From NCBI GenBank assembly GCA_022606425.2, contig JAHDVF020001552.1:124001-188000 (forward strand): a stretch of DNA of 64,000 bases. The letters are read 5' to 3'. Below are positions 19,148-28,179 of this stretch, piece after piece. The notes under the pieces were generated by a model. That model saw nothing but the letters and a program-made list of their open reading frames with translations, did no database searches and had not been told where the DNA came from. Both the position numbers and the translations under genes were made by a program. This DNA comes from Lepidostoma basale. Taxonomy: Eukaryota > Arthropoda > Insecta > Trichoptera > Lepidostomatidae. Numbering within the stretch: position 1 is the first letter of the stretch; each line of letters begins with the position of its first letter.

Positions 19148-21946
19148 CCATCACGCCGTTTCCCCGCAGGGGTAGGCAGAGAGAATGGACCGCCACACTA
19201 CTCTATCCTGGCACACCTCTCTAGCTTCCTCAACAGTCATACATCGAGTCATACACGCACGTCGATTCTTCCGGCTTCTGACATGACCAACTTTTAATAT
19301 TTGATTAATTTGGTCATGCCATGTTTTCCTCGGTCTACCTCGACTCCTTACTCCATTTACATTGTTAACGTATACTTTTTAACCATTCTTTCTTCACCCA
19401 TGCGCTCCATATGTCCGAACCAACGAAGCGAACCTTTCATAATTTTGTTCATAATACCTTCTTTCGCTCTACACTCTTTCCTAATATCAGCATTTGAGAT
19501 TCTGTCGTACATCGTTCTACCGCACATACGTCTTAGGGACCTCATCTCTACCGCATTTATTCTGCTCTCATCTTTCTTCTGCCAGTTCCATGCTTCGCTT
19601 CCATACATAAGGGTTGGAACCAGAACTCCATTGTGAACGGCCATTTTCGCTTTCATTGATAAATTCTTGTTTCCAATAACTACTTTTAAAGCTCCATTCA
19701 CTTTGTTACCCGCACCAACCCTTCTTTCAATATCACTGTCCGTTCGGCCATCCGCTGTGAACATGCTACCTAAATACACAAATTCGCTCACCTGTTCCAA
19801 GTTCTCTTCATTTACACTTATATTACAAACTGTCATTTGCTCTTCCCTTTCAAAAACTAACACCTTTGACTTTCCGACATTCATCATTAAATCGTTCGAC
19901 TTGCATACCTCATACATTCTCGACACCAAGACTTGTAATTCGTCCGCACTATCCGCAACGAGAACGGCGTCGTCCGCGTAAAGCAGACAGTTTACAGACA
20001 GATCACTCATCTTAGCACCAGCATTTATACCTTTAAGTTCTTTCATACACTTGTCCATATACAGATTGAACAACCAAGGGGACATCACGCAGCCCTGCTT
20101 AACACCCTTCGTGATATCAAACCAGGGCGTGATGTCCCCATTTACCCTAACACTGGCAGTGCTCCCTTCGTAGAGAGAAGCAACCGCCCGTATCAGTTTT
20201 GTGCTCACTCCGTATTCGGACAAGATTGACCACAGTTTTTCTCTGTTCACTCGATCATAGGCTTTTTGCAAATCGACAAACGCACAGAAAAGCTTACGGT
20301 TTTTGGCCATAAACTTCTCCGCAAGCGTTCGAAGTGCAAAAATCTGATCCATACAACCTCTTCCGGTCATAAAAGCGCCTTGCACATCCCATACTCTTTC
20401 AGTCGTCGTCTTTTTTACTCTTTCTATTAAAATTCGACCGTAGAGTTTACCAACGGCGCTTAATAGGCTTATTGCCCGGTGATTTCCACAGTCCATACGA
20501 GACCCCTTTCCCTTATAAAGAGGCATGATAACAGCCCTCCTCCAGTCGAGCGGCGTATATCCCTCCTCTAAACACTGGTTAAAGAGTCTATATAACCATG
20601 CTGAAACCACCGGCCCACCGTTTTTGATAAACTCTAAGGCTACACAGTCATATCCGACAGCTTTTCCACCTTTCATACATCTTACAGCACTTACTATCTC
20701 GTTCAAATTTATTTCAGTAATTTCACTTCCGCTGTTCGTGCAACTCTCATTTGTAAAGCTCATTCTTATTGAATCTTCAGTCATTTCACTGCCATACATA
20801 TCTTTAAAGTACTCCATCCATCTTCCTTGTATACTTTTGAAATCAGTAATCATTCTTCCCTCACTACTTAAAATTGCTTTCGCACAACCACTTTCGGGAG
20901 GATTTCGGGCTTTTTTGACTTCCTTCCAGAACATTTTTATGTTGCTCTGGAAGTGATTTGTCATCTTAAGTCCGTCATCCTCCTTCATTTTATCCTTTTT
21001 CGCTCTCACTTTCAACTTGACGTTCATCTTGCAAACTTTGTACGCTTCTTTCGCTCTTTGATATTTCACACAATCACTTTTATCCACAGACAACATATTT
21101 AACCATGCATCCTTCTTTTCTTTAACAAGATTTTTTATACAGTCATCCCACCAAGCATCTCCATTTCTCCTCCCTTGCACACATGTACCACATACCTCTT
21201 TCGCTGCTTCAAATAGACTTTCTTTCAGTTTCTTCCAGGTCTCATCTATGCTTATACATTCCGATTCTCGATCACTAAGCCTATCATTCACTTTCATCAT
21301 AAAACTCTCTTTTACGCCATCGTTTTGTAGTTTTTCAACTTTTACTCTAGACGGGGCGGTCACTGTCTTGTTCCTCTTGGTGCGCCAGCCTCGGAACAAA
21401 TTTACCTTTGTTACCACCAAAAAGTGGTCTGTTCCGAGTTCGGCCCCTCTGAACACTCTGGTATCTACAGTGTCCGCCCGTAATCTAGAGTCCACGATGA
21501 CGTAATCGATCGTCGTCCTTTCATTTCCTCTCTCCCATGTATACTGGTGGATCCTCTTATGGTCAAACATCGTGTTTGACACAAAGAGGCTCCACTCCAG
21601 GCACACACCAAGCAATCTCTTTCCATTATCATTCGTTCTACTATCACCATACTTTCCGAGACATTCTTCATAACCAGCCCTTTGAATTCCTACCCATCCA
21701 TTCAAATCTCCTGCTATAATAATTCTTTCGTTCGCATTTTTACTCGTTGCTATCTCGTTTACTCTATCCCAGAACTCATCTTTCACAGCTTCATCTTCGC
21801 TATTAACAGGAGCATACCCAATTATGAGTAGTACTCTTGTCAATCCAATTTTGAAGCGGATCCACATTAGTCTAGGATTCACACATTCGTATCCTTTCAT
21901 GCAATCTATCATCCTAGGAGCTAAAATTGCTGCCACACCCTGGCTT
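19148..21946 (-). mobile_element. RTE-A LINE, best copy, 5'-truncated
   Basis: Non-LTR retrotransposon that copies its RNA at a nick made by its own endonuclease. The 3' end is at 19148 (CCATCACGCCGTTTCCCCGC, read on plus). The coding frame spans 19357-21936 and the 5' end is cut at about 21946, where a family A foldback begins. All other RTE-A fragments here are 3' ends of this element. The GTTA-repeat tail seen in other copies is absent; an A/T run borders it instead. Confidence 0.9.
19357..21936 (-). CDS. LINE endonuclease/reverse transcriptase, 859 residues, partial
   Basis: Order: residues 1-180 are the C-terminal two-thirds of an apurinic-type endonuclease (IIIAGDLNGWVG 72-83, TTIDYVIV 141-148, and the GTDHFLV motif 168-174 with catalytic DH). 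A basic linker follows at 250-330. The reverse transcriptase covers about 410-700, with MPLYKGKGSRMDCGNHRAIS 471-490, FVDLQKAYDR (D555), GVKQGCVMSP 611-620 and YADD 653-656. The C-terminal domain 720-859 has EAWNWQKKDE and SLRWFGHMERM. A one-base deletion after MVKK (residue 854) throws the last 50 or so residues (GRPRKTWHDQINQ region, seen at 1008-1200 in another copy) out of frame. The first ATG is inside the endonuclease; the true start lay upstream and is lost. Otherwise open, so a young copy. Confidence 0.9.
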   Translation of the reverse strand: MAAILAPRMIDCMKGYECVNPRLMWIRFKIGLTRVLLIIGYAPVNSEDEAVKDEFWDRVNEIATSKNANERIIIAGDLNGWVGIQRAGYEECLGKYGDSRTNDNGKRLLGVCLEWSLFVSNTMFDHKRIHQYTWERGNERTTIDYVIVDSRLRADTVDTRVFRGAELGTDHFLVVTKVNLFRGWRTKRNKTVTAPSRVKVEKLQNDGVKESFMMKVNDRLSDRESECISIDETWKKLKESLFEAAKEVCGTCVQGRRNGDAWWDDCIKNLVKEKKDAWLNMLSVDKSDCVKYQRAKEAYKVCKMNVKLKVRAKKDKMKEDDGLKMTNHFQSNIKMFWKEVKKARNPPESGCAKAILSSEGRMITDFKSIQGRWMEYFKDMYGSEMTEDSIRMSFTNESCTNSGSEITEINLNEIVSAVRCMKGGKAVGYDCVALEFIKNGGPVVSAWLYRLFNQCLEEGYTPLDWRRAVIMPLYKGKGSRMDCGNHRAISLLSAVGKLYGRILIERVKKTTTERVWDVQGAFMTGRGCMDQIFALRTLAEKFMAKNRKLFCAFVDLQKAYDRVNREKLWSILSEYGVSTKLIRAVASLYEGSTASVRVNGDITPWFDITKGVKQGCVMSPWLFNLYMDKCMKELKGINAGAKMSDLSVNCLLYADDAVLVADSADELQVLVSRMYEVCKSNDLMMNVGKSKVLVFEREEQMTVCNISVNEENLEQVSEFVYLGSMFTADGRTDSDIERRVGAGNKVNGALKVVIGNKNLSMKAKMAVHNGVLVPTLMYGSEAWNWQKKDESRINAVEMRSLRRMCGRTMYDRISNADIRKECRAKEGIMNKIMKGSLRWFGHMERMGEERMVKKYTLTM

Positions 21947-22048
21947 AATCAAATGATTTTACTGAAATCTCTTGATGGATGTTCATTTTAAATAATAATG
22001 AAATAAAACGATGTTTTTTAACTACTTCCACTTTTGTCTTTATTTAGA

Positions 22049-22089
22049 CAGCGACCGGTTTCGCCAGGCTCGCTGGCATCGACAGACTG
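22049..22089 (-). ncRNA. Hammerhead-like ribozyme, family A (left arm)
   Basis: CAGU, CUGUCGA, U, hairpin GCCAG-CGAGC-CUGGC, GAAA, ACCGGU, C, GCUG on the minus strand. All elements are intact relative to the family consensus. Confidence 0.5.
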
Positions 22090-22104
22090 GGTCTGTCGAT
22101 GGAC

Positions 22105-22145
22105 CAGTCTGTCGATGCCAGCGAGCCTGGCGAAACCGGTCGCTG
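22105..22145 (+). ncRNA. Hammerhead-like ribozyme, family A (right arm)
   Basis: CAGU 22105-22108, CUGUCGAU, hairpin, GAAACCGGUC ending at 22141, GCUG 22142-22145. Intact relative to the family consensus; AATAAA follows a few bases on. Confidence 0.5.
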
Positions 22146-22200
22146 ACTAAATAAAGACAAAAGTGGAAGTAGTTAAAAAACATCGTTTTATTTAATTAAT

Positions 22201-22345
22201 ATTTTAAATATGTATCTTTGTAACATGTACCACTGAAGAAGAACTGGTTGTCCGAAACATGTCTATGTATTATAATTTTAATATATACAAAGTATATAAA
22301 AAAGAAAAAGAGAGATAAATAAAACTATTTGAATTAAGCCAGAGC
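22201..22345 (+). repeat. Family G ribozyme repeat, single arm
   Basis: TTTTAAATATGTATCTTTGT upstream, ribozyme at 22226-22270, then TACAAAGTATATAAAAAAG (22289-22307) and AAATAAAACTAT. It matches the right arm of 26268-26625. Confidence 0.7.
22226..22270 (+). ncRNA. Hammerhead-like ribozyme, family G
   Basis: CUGAAGA (22233-22239), extra A, GAAC-UGGUU-GUCC with one mispair, GAAA, palindrome ACAUGU, C. Stem I is poor in this copy (ACC against UAU). Confidence 0.5.
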
Positions 22346-22349
22346 ATGC

Positions 22350-22935
22350 ATTTGATGCAAACTATTAATTCAGAGCAAATGCACCCAGTGATGACAGAGA
22401 GAAGGATTATTGAGGGAGTTGATGCAAATGAATATATGGGACATGGTCAACTGGGTGGAGACAATCAAGAAACAGAGATCGAACGTAGGAAACAGCTTGC
22501 ATGGGTTGCTTTTAGTAAACTGTTCTATATTCTAAGTCTTAGTCCAAACGACTTGTGAACCACCTGAAGAAACATATATTTGACATTTGCATCCTCCCAG
22601 TACTGAAATATGGGTTTGAGAAAACCACTTTCACAAAAATAACATAACAGAATCTCTGAGTGACTCAGCTGGCAATGGAGAGGAGGATGTTGAATATTAG
22701 CCAGCGAGACAGGAAACTAAATTAATTGATCAGGGAAAGGTCCAAAGTTGCCGATATAGCGTGCAAAATAACTTCGTTGAGGTGGAATTGGGTCGGCCAT
22801 ATATAGGACAACGAATGATTGGTGGACTAGACGCACCCTATGACGGCCATAGTGGTTAATGGCAGAGTAGTGAAAGAAAGAGAGTTTTGGAAGTCTGGAA
22901 GGGAGGTTTTTGTCCCACACTGAGTACCTAATAGC
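22350..22935 (+). pseudogene. RTE-B-like LINE 3' end
   Basis: Pieces: YMGHGQLGGDNQETEIERRK and LAWVAFSKLFYIL (22430-22550), corresponding to the start of the 7241-7723 frame, then RSKVADIACKITSLRWNWVG (22738-22797), the WQWAGHV region. Several stops and shifts. More diverged from the other RTE-B copies than they are from each other. Confidence 0.7.
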
Positions 22936-23229
22936 CCATGATGATTTGTGCATTTTTTAAAATTAATTTATTTAATATTATAAAATGTTTCCTAAGCCTC
23001 GTCCTTTGTGCTACATGCCAAAAACTGTACTCCACATTTTTTTTCCCATCCCGCATTTGTCTCCTCTGCCTCTCCTGTTCTTCCCGCTGTATATTCCTGT
23101 GGTGTATCGTTCTTTTTATCTTTTATATAATGTTTTTAAAATGTTCATGTATTATAAATATTATGCTTATTTATTCAATAAAGTACAGCGGAGCATAGAA
23201 GTAAGATGGGGTAGATTAAATGTGATCTG

Positions 23230-23375
23230 GCACCCCCTTGTTGTTGTCGTCTTTAAATGTAAGTCCCGGATAGACCGGGGACAGGGAGTGTATGAGCAAG
23301 GCTGACAAAAGGGCGCCGCTTCGCCCTATAACAGCCTCGGGTATGTGGCGGGAACTTCTATGTTCCTTTTAAAAA
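23230..23375 (+). repeat. Short repeat family E (SINE-like), copy 1
   Basis: Conserved block AAGTCCCGGATAGACCGGGG, then GCTGACAAAAGGGCGCCGCT, then TCGCCCTATAACAGCCTCGGG. Copies are at 52078-52200 (minus) and 58540-58655 (minus). The GGGCGC/GCGCCC hairpin is kept in outline in all three. No protein frame; it ends in an A run (23371-23380), so it may be a SINE or a LINE 3' end. Confidence 0.6.
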
Positions 23376-24060
23376 AAAAAGCCCATGATGATGATGATGA
23401 TAATTATAGTTCCACTTATGTAACTTATTGAATAAACGTGTTTACTAAGCCCCCAAATCGTAGGATGCATATGTTTATTAGAGTTTAATCAAATAAGTGA
23501 TTCTGCGTAATGAGTAGCTCATACGACGAGATGTATTGATGGTCATCCGCAGCTAGAAATATTTTCAGGTATGAAATACCACTAAGAGGAATATCGAGTA
23601 TCAAAGGTTGGCTAACACCCACACAATACATACATTTGGTTTCAGCGTAGCGCACACACCCACAATAACATTATAATAATATTGCTTTCAAAGCACCGCA
23701 CAGGATTATGCCTTACCCCTCCCCACCCCCCAGCCCGTTTCTCTCCACCGACGCGGAATCCAAACACAAATGCATGACAAATGAACGATTCAATAATTAA
23801 TTCTGTATTATTTAGCTTGTTGATTTTGATTGGTGGAGTAAATCCTGTTTACCTGGGACTAATTATTACAGACTTCAATAGTTTCTGCATCCTGAGATGA
23901 ATAACACAGGCACGAGGCATTGTTATTTGCAGAATTTATACCGATGATAAGTTATAAGTATTATTCAGTTATTAAATTAAAATTGAATACACTTACGTAT
24001 TCGTAAATTATGCATGAATTCAAATCAAATAATATTTTTTGTGATACATTCAAAAGCTAT
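23376..24060. other. No gene seen
   Basis: Spacer with a pyrimidine-rich patch at 23710-23770. No recognised content. Confidence 0.35.
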
Positions 24061-24064
24061 TATT

Positions 24065-24170
24065 TGTAAATAACAATTAAGTAAAACGATGTTTTTTTTT
24101 ACTACTTCTACCTTTGTCTTTATTTCGACAGCGACCGGTTTCGCCAGGCTCGCTGGCATCGACAGTCTGG
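24065..24170 (-). repeat. Family A, single (left) arm
   Basis: ACGATGTTTTTTTTTTACTA and GACAGCGACCGGTTTCGCC in order, ending at the centre (ACAGTCTGGTC). The right arm is missing; a short tandem repeat follows directly. Confidence 0.8.
24129..24169 (-). ncRNA. Hammerhead-like ribozyme, family A
   Basis: Core intact as in other copies (CUGUCGA, U, GCCAG-CGAGC-CUGGC, GAAACCGGUC, GCUG). The stem I 5' strand is CAGA instead of CAGU. Confidence 0.45.
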
Positions 24171-24240
24171 TCAATTATTGGCTGATTCTGGTAATCAATT
24201 ATTATCATCTGATCAATTATTATCATCTGATCAATTATTG
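24171..24240. repeat. Short tandem repeat, 18-base unit
   Basis: TCAATTATTATCATCTGA occurs at 24195-24212 and 24213-24230, with a partial third unit from 24231 and a diverged one from 24171. It lies exactly where the missing right arm of the family A copy should start. Confidence 0.75.
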
Positions 24241-24261
24241 ACTGGCAATTATTAGTGTTTT

Positions 24262-24480
24262 TAGTAGATATAATTAATACGAAAGAAAACGTCTGTTTTC
24301 TAAAAGTTTTATTATAATATAACTAATGGGAATGACATGATTTGCCTTGCTAAACCATTATCAAATGGTTGATAAACATTTGATATGACATTAGCAATTA
24401 AAACATGACATTCCCAAAAAAATATAAAAATACGTTTTCTATTTATTTAATACGTGTTTAACACCGCTGCTCAAGAAAAA
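24262..24480. repeat. Family F foldback element, decayed
   Basis: Left arm ATTAATACGAAAGAAAACG, then TGGGAATGACATGATTTGCC; right arm ACATGACATTCCC, then TACGTTTTCTA. Centre AAATGGTTGATAAACATTTG. The right-hand core has lost GAAAC. Confidence 0.75.
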
Positions 24481-24594
24481 ATAAAAATTAGCCGATATAA
24501 TTTCGGTATAATTTGGTATAATATAATACTTAACCTTTTGTATAATTTCTTATATAAAATATATTACGAGTATTTTAAACATTCGTATGAAGCA

Positions 24595-24795
24595 CTTAAT
24601 TTGTGATGTGACATTATTAAATAAAATAATAATACACTTTTAGTAGTTTGTATTAACACCACTTTTGACTTTTTTTAAAGTTTACTCTCTCACCCTGACG
24701 AAGATCCGGCGGAAGCAAAACCCGTTGGTGTTACCAAATAAAGTGGTGTTAATATAAACCACTTAAAGTGTATTATTATTATTTTATTAATACCT
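24595..24795. repeat. Family D ribozyme repeat, best copy
   Basis: The left part TTAACACCACTTT (24650-24662) and right part AAAGTGGTGTTAA (24739-24752) are exact inverted repeats. The left outer part AATAATACACTTTTAGTAGTTTG pairs further out with CACTTAAAGTGTATTATTATT (each given in part). The ribozyme lies between them. Confidence 0.8.
24691..24730 (+). ncRNA. Hammerhead ribozyme candidate, family D
   Basis: CACC (24691-24694), CUGACGA (24695-24701, exact consensus), extra A, GAUCC-GGC-GGAAGC, AAAACCCGUU, then GGUG (24727-24730), which pairs perfectly with CACC as stem I. The GAAA box reads AAAA here, and the palindrome ACCGGU is ACCCGU. The 46607-46645 copy keeps GAAACCGGUU, so the family consensus is a complete core. 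Confidence 0.55.
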
Positions 24796-25720
24796 CAAGT
24801 AAACTTATACCTAGATTTTTTTTACTTACTAATAAATATTCGAAAATGTTTACTGTTATTTCTTCTATATTCACCATCAAAGCTGTTATAAGTAAAAAAA
24901 TATTCGATTGTTTACAGTTATTTATCAAAACGTTAAATCTGATGTTATACAAGTAGTGTAATAATCCAAATTCAAATTTTGTATTGTAAGTACTTCTTCT
25001 GTTTTCAAACTCACACTCTCATCATTATTGTGTAGTAATTATCAAAAACAATGTGTTGGCGTTTGATTCCATAAATTACACGAACACAGAATTCAAACAA
25101 AGATCTTTCTATTATGTAAAATACGAACACTCAATCATCTTTTATGGTAAGAAGATAATCTCAGACGGAAGATAAAATCTAAAACCCGAACACGACCCCG
25201 TTTCCAAGTACGAGCACGACTCGACCTCCATCGAGTTATTTTGTTTTGTAAGATAATAGTTTCAAGAATCAGTTGAAATTTATGTTTGTAAAGTAAAATT
25301 CAGGTGAATACACTTGTATAATATACTTCGATAAAATATCAAGTTGCTGCTATGAAATAAAACTTCGCTCAAATAGGTAAGTACCGCTTAAGTCGCGGCT
25401 CGGGGAGGAACGTTTTTGAAATCAATGTAATATTTATTGTTGCCGACCAGGACTACGGACCGCTATTGTCAGGGGAAGACACAAATGCAAAGGCGCTGGA
25501 AGCGGCTTACCACTCCGCTCCGTGTCTATTCAGGGAACCGATAGTTCCCTCGCTGACAGTATTGTTTGCCAAAGTATCGGAAAAGCGCGATTGTCCCAAC
25601 TCCTCACAATAACACTTTAAAATGCCACGTCTACGTAAAAATAAAATAGGAATTTTATCGATATTGCTTGTCTGTTATTTTACTCTGCAACAAACAGTAG
25701 CAAAATAATGAAATTACTAG
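24796..25720. other. No gene seen; GC-richer patch
   Basis: 25380-25620 has near-normal GC content (for example GGCGCTGGAAGCGGCTTACC) and may be unique host sequence. No long frame and no relative elsewhere. Confidence 0.35.
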
Positions 25721-25794
25721 TTCAATTTCACTGAAATTCATTATAAAATCAAAATGAGATCCGGAAGACGCTGGCTTTGCTATAACAGTATTTT

Positions 25795-25935
25795 TGATAA
25801 TGCATTCAAATTGTAAAAAATGTCATTCCCGTAAATTAAAATAAAACTTCTAGAAAACAAACGTTTTCATTTGAATTAATTATTTAATATTGAGTTTGAC
25901 ACCATTGTTCAAGAAACAATTACTAAGTCATGAAC
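25795..25935 (+). repeat. Family F, right arm only
   Basis: ATGTCATTCCCG, then AATAAAACTTCTAGAAAAC, CGTTTTCATTTGAATTAATT, and the distal part ACACCATTGTTCAAGAAACA. The same distal part is at 57834-57856 and 28165-28190. Confidence 0.7.
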
Positions 25936-25964
25936 TATTTAAATTACTATAAAATATAATAAGT

Positions 25965-26060
25965 TAGTGTTGAATACAAAGTATATAAAAAATGAAAAAT
26001 ATAAATATAAAAAATCTACAATACAAAGTATAGCGGACATAGAAGAAATACTATTTAATC
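25965..26060 (+). repeat. Family G, distal part
   Basis: AATACAAAGTATATAAAAAA, then CAAAGTATAGCGGACATAG, the end of family G after the ribozyme. The ribozyme itself is absent. Confidence 0.65.
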
Positions 26061-26319
26061 GCCTATTTAAGTTAATTTAATAATAGTCACCATGTTTGAT
26101 GTATAAAATTAGAGGTATAAAACATTATTTATTTATTTTAGTATTAAAAACATAAAATAATGTTCATCATGTGCATACAAGCAATGAAGTTTATTTCTGT
26201 AGTAAATGAAAAAATATGAATATATGAAATTAAACTAATTGGTTTGATGACTAAAAAAAGATATTAGATTTGTCTTTTTCTTTTTTCATATATTGTATAT
26301 ACAACACTACTAATATTAC

Positions 26320-26362
26320 ATATCACACATGTTTCGAAAAACTAGTCCTTCTTCAGTGATAC
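26320..26362 (-). ncRNA. Hammerhead ribozyme, family G (left arm), cut-site mutant
   Basis: Minus strand: GUAUCA, CUGAAGA, A, GGAC-UAGUUU-UUC (stem II weakened), GAAA, ACAUGU, then G where C or U is needed, then UGAUAU pairing with GUAUCA. The G at the cut position should abolish cleavage. Confidence 0.55.
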
Positions 26363-26474
26363 ATATTATAAAGATACATATTTAAATTGTTGTATACAAA
26401 GTATATAAAAAAGAAAAAGAAAACTATAAAAATAAACAATTTTATAATATTTTAAATATATATCTTTATAATAT

Positions 26475-26517
26475 GTATCACTGAAGAAGGACTGGTTGTC
26501 CGAAACATTTCTGATAT
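26475..26517 (+). ncRNA. Hammerhead ribozyme, family G (right arm)
   Basis: GUAUCA (26475-26480), CUGAAGA (26481-26487, exact consensus), A, hairpin GGAC-UGGUU-GUCC, GAAA, ACAUUU (palindrome imperfect), C (26511), then UGAUAU (26512-26517) pairing over 6 bp with GUAUCA. Only the stem III palindrome differs from the family consensus. Confidence 0.65.
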
Positions 26518-26625
26518 GTAATTTTAATAGTGTTGTTTATACAAAGTATATAAAAAAATAAAAAGACAAATAAAACATCTACAACAAAAAAGTATGGCGA
26601 ACATAGAAGAAAAAGATGTTAGAAT

Positions 26626-27429
26626 TCGGAGCATTGCACGACTCGATAAAAGTACACGTCCGATTATTATTATATATCTTAGATACTTCTGTTAAATTGA
26701 ATTTTAGGTTAAAACAATCGTATTAAATTAAATCATCCTCATCATCAAATTAAAAGGCACGCATAAATAATCTTGAATGTACACAATACTAAATTCTTTA
26801 GGCAATTTACACAATAATTGTGACGATTTAAATGTTAACACCTTGGTTACCACAAGACGGTTATGAAATTAAATAAACGTTTGTTAATCCATTCTATTGT
26901 GCAAATGATTAAGTATTTAATTTTGTAAAGCGGAAGCTCTAAATTATTGTCGGTTGTTAATTTTGATGGGCTTCTTTGGATATTAAGAGATGGCGTTAAC
27001 TGCTTCGAAGCCAAATTGATCAAAGGGTCCGGCACGCACAGGTAATCGCATTACACGGAAACAACAACTTCTGTTGACTTAGTATTTAGGGAGCTTTCTT
27101 TGAGAGCTTGCGAGAAAGCTCCTGAAATCATCCGAAGATTTGAATATCCTCTAAACACAGCAGGGCATCTCGTTATATGGGCGTTTGTTATTTTTAGGTC
27201 CATAACTTTACACAGAAACACTCTAGGTTGATGCGAAACTTTTTCCTGCAGCAGAATAGACGCTGAATTTATATTTATGAAGGGAAGAAAGAAAGTTTTT
27301 GTCTTTGCATCGTTGGACAGAATGTTGTTATAAATTCTCTGCGGATGATTGAATCAAAACAATCTCACAGATACCTTCCACGTCTCCCCGTATACTAAAA
27401 ATATAAAATTCTAGAGTTTTCTGTTTAAT
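26626..27429. other. No gene seen
   Basis: Mostly unique-looking AT-rich sequence. The 62-codon minus frame at 26847-27035 has no recognised motif. Confidence 0.35.
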
Positions 27430-27545
27430 ATTTCTTATTAAATGAATAAATAAAAAACTTTGTTATAAATATTGATTATATAATATAATATTTTGTCGCG
27501 TCACATGTTTCGCTAACCAATGTTAGCATCGTCAGGTCTTTCAAT
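27430..27545 (-). repeat. Family I ribozyme repeat, single arm
   Basis: AAACTTTGTTATAAATATTG, then TTTTGTCGCGTCACATGTTT, then GCTAACCAATGTTAGCATCG, the same order as 54300-54430. It joins a truncated LINE tail on its inner side. Confidence 0.75.
27491..27540 (-). ncRNA. Hammerhead-like ribozyme, family I
   Basis: Minus strand: AAGAC, CUGACGA (exact), U, hairpin GCUAAC-AUU-GGUUAGC, GAAA, then ACAUGUGAC-GCGAC in place of ACAGCUGUC-GUGAC. Stem II is perfect; the cut-site segment is rearranged. Confidence 0.5.
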
Positions 27546-27559
27546 CAACTGAGTTGATT

Positions 27560-27632
27560 GTAGTAGTGGTCCATTCTCTCTGCTTACCCCTGCGGATAAA
27601 TGGCGTAATGGTTTGTTGTTGTTGTTGTTATT
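27560..27632 (+). pseudogene. RTE-A LINE, last 60 bases
   Basis: GTGGTCCATTCTCTCTGC, then TACCCCTGCGGATAAATGGC, then a GTT repeat (27613-27632). Only the 3' terminus of the element is present, with a GTT-repeat tail rather than GTTA. Confidence 0.7.
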
Positions 27633-27654
27633 GTAGTTGTCATAGGTTGGGGAA

Positions 27655-27752
27655 ACATCTGTTGTGACAATTTCATAGAAATTATATTAATTCCAAAAAA
27701 ACATAAAAAAACTTCTAGAGAATATAAGTTTTCATTCGCAATTTAATATTTA
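27655..27752 (+). repeat. Family F, right arm, decayed
   Basis: AAAAAAACTTCTAGAGAAT and AAGTTTTCATTCGCAATTTA match the right arm of family F. No ribozyme core remains. Confidence 0.55.
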
Positions 27753-27753
27753 A

Positions 27754-27918
27754 GGATTAATTGTATCTCAATAGAGACAAAGATGTGAATTGTTTTTTTG
27801 GAAACAGAATATGGTGGTCGAGGCGTTTACAGGACTTATGACCTGTCATTGGTTGGGTTAGGTTAGGTTGGGTTAAGTTAATCTTCGCCTCTATTGAGAC
27901 ATAATTAATCCTTAAAAT
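27754..27918. repeat. Short MITE-like copy with both ends
   Basis: Begins GGATTAATTGTATCTCAATA and ends with the inverted form TTGAGACATAATTAATCC (27893-27910). The inside matches the first 110 bases of 9929-10617. An internally deleted relative; it holds a short GGTTAGGTTAGGTTGGG stretch. Confidence 0.7.
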
Positions 27919-27994
27919 GATTAACCCGCAATGGGTAAAATCCAGTATTTGTCTACGAGTATAAGTATTTGTATACATTCAAAAACAAAATATT

Positions 27995-28160
27995 TAATAT
28001 TTAGATAATCCATTGTTTTGGCGGAAACACTTTGATATTTTAACATTATTCACTGTTAAATTAAATACACTGTTTTAATATAAAAAAATGAGTTTTTTTA
28101 TATATTAAAACAGTGTTTTTAATTAACAGTGAATAATTGAATATTTAGTTTTATACCATT
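27995..28160. repeat. Family I distal part, foldback
   Basis: Inverted copy of GTGTTTCCGCCAAAACAATGG at 28005-28032, followed by an inverted repeat (left arm 28045-28088, right arm 28093-28136) made of the word ACTGTTAAATTAAATACACTG and its complement. Family F distal words follow at 28165. Confidence 0.55.
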
Positions 28161-28179
28161 GTTCAAGAAAACATAAATT

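Larger units (their letters stand above)
21947..22200. repeat. Family A foldback element
   Basis: Left flank 21947-21998, left arm 21999-22090 reversed, right arm 22104-22200, centre GTCTGTCGATGG. It has the same structure as 18332-18603. It sits exactly at the truncated 5' end of the LINE at 19148-21946. Confidence 0.88.
26268..26625. repeat. Family G foldback element
   Basis: Left arm reversed (26268-26400), right arm 26440-26625, each with ribozyme, TACAAAGTATATAAAAAA and, on the right, the distal end AAAGTATGGCGAACATAGAAG. The left arm keeps an extra partial inner sequence with TTGTTGTATACAAAGTAT at 26387-26404. One of the clearest head-to-head pairs. Confidence 0.85.

Noticed and set aside
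19301..19981. Plus-strand frames of 104-111 codons over the LINE
   Set aside because: Antisense shadows of the 859-codon LINE frame.
24171..24240. A CRISPR-like array
   Set aside because: Units are directly adjacent with no spacers, and the context is a eukaryotic repeat region.
27845..27885. TTAGG telomere-like repeats (GGTTAGGTTAGGTTGGG)
   Set aside because: Only two units, and the same place in the related repeat at 9929 reads GGTTGGGTTAAGCG; a local expansion, not telomeric DNA.
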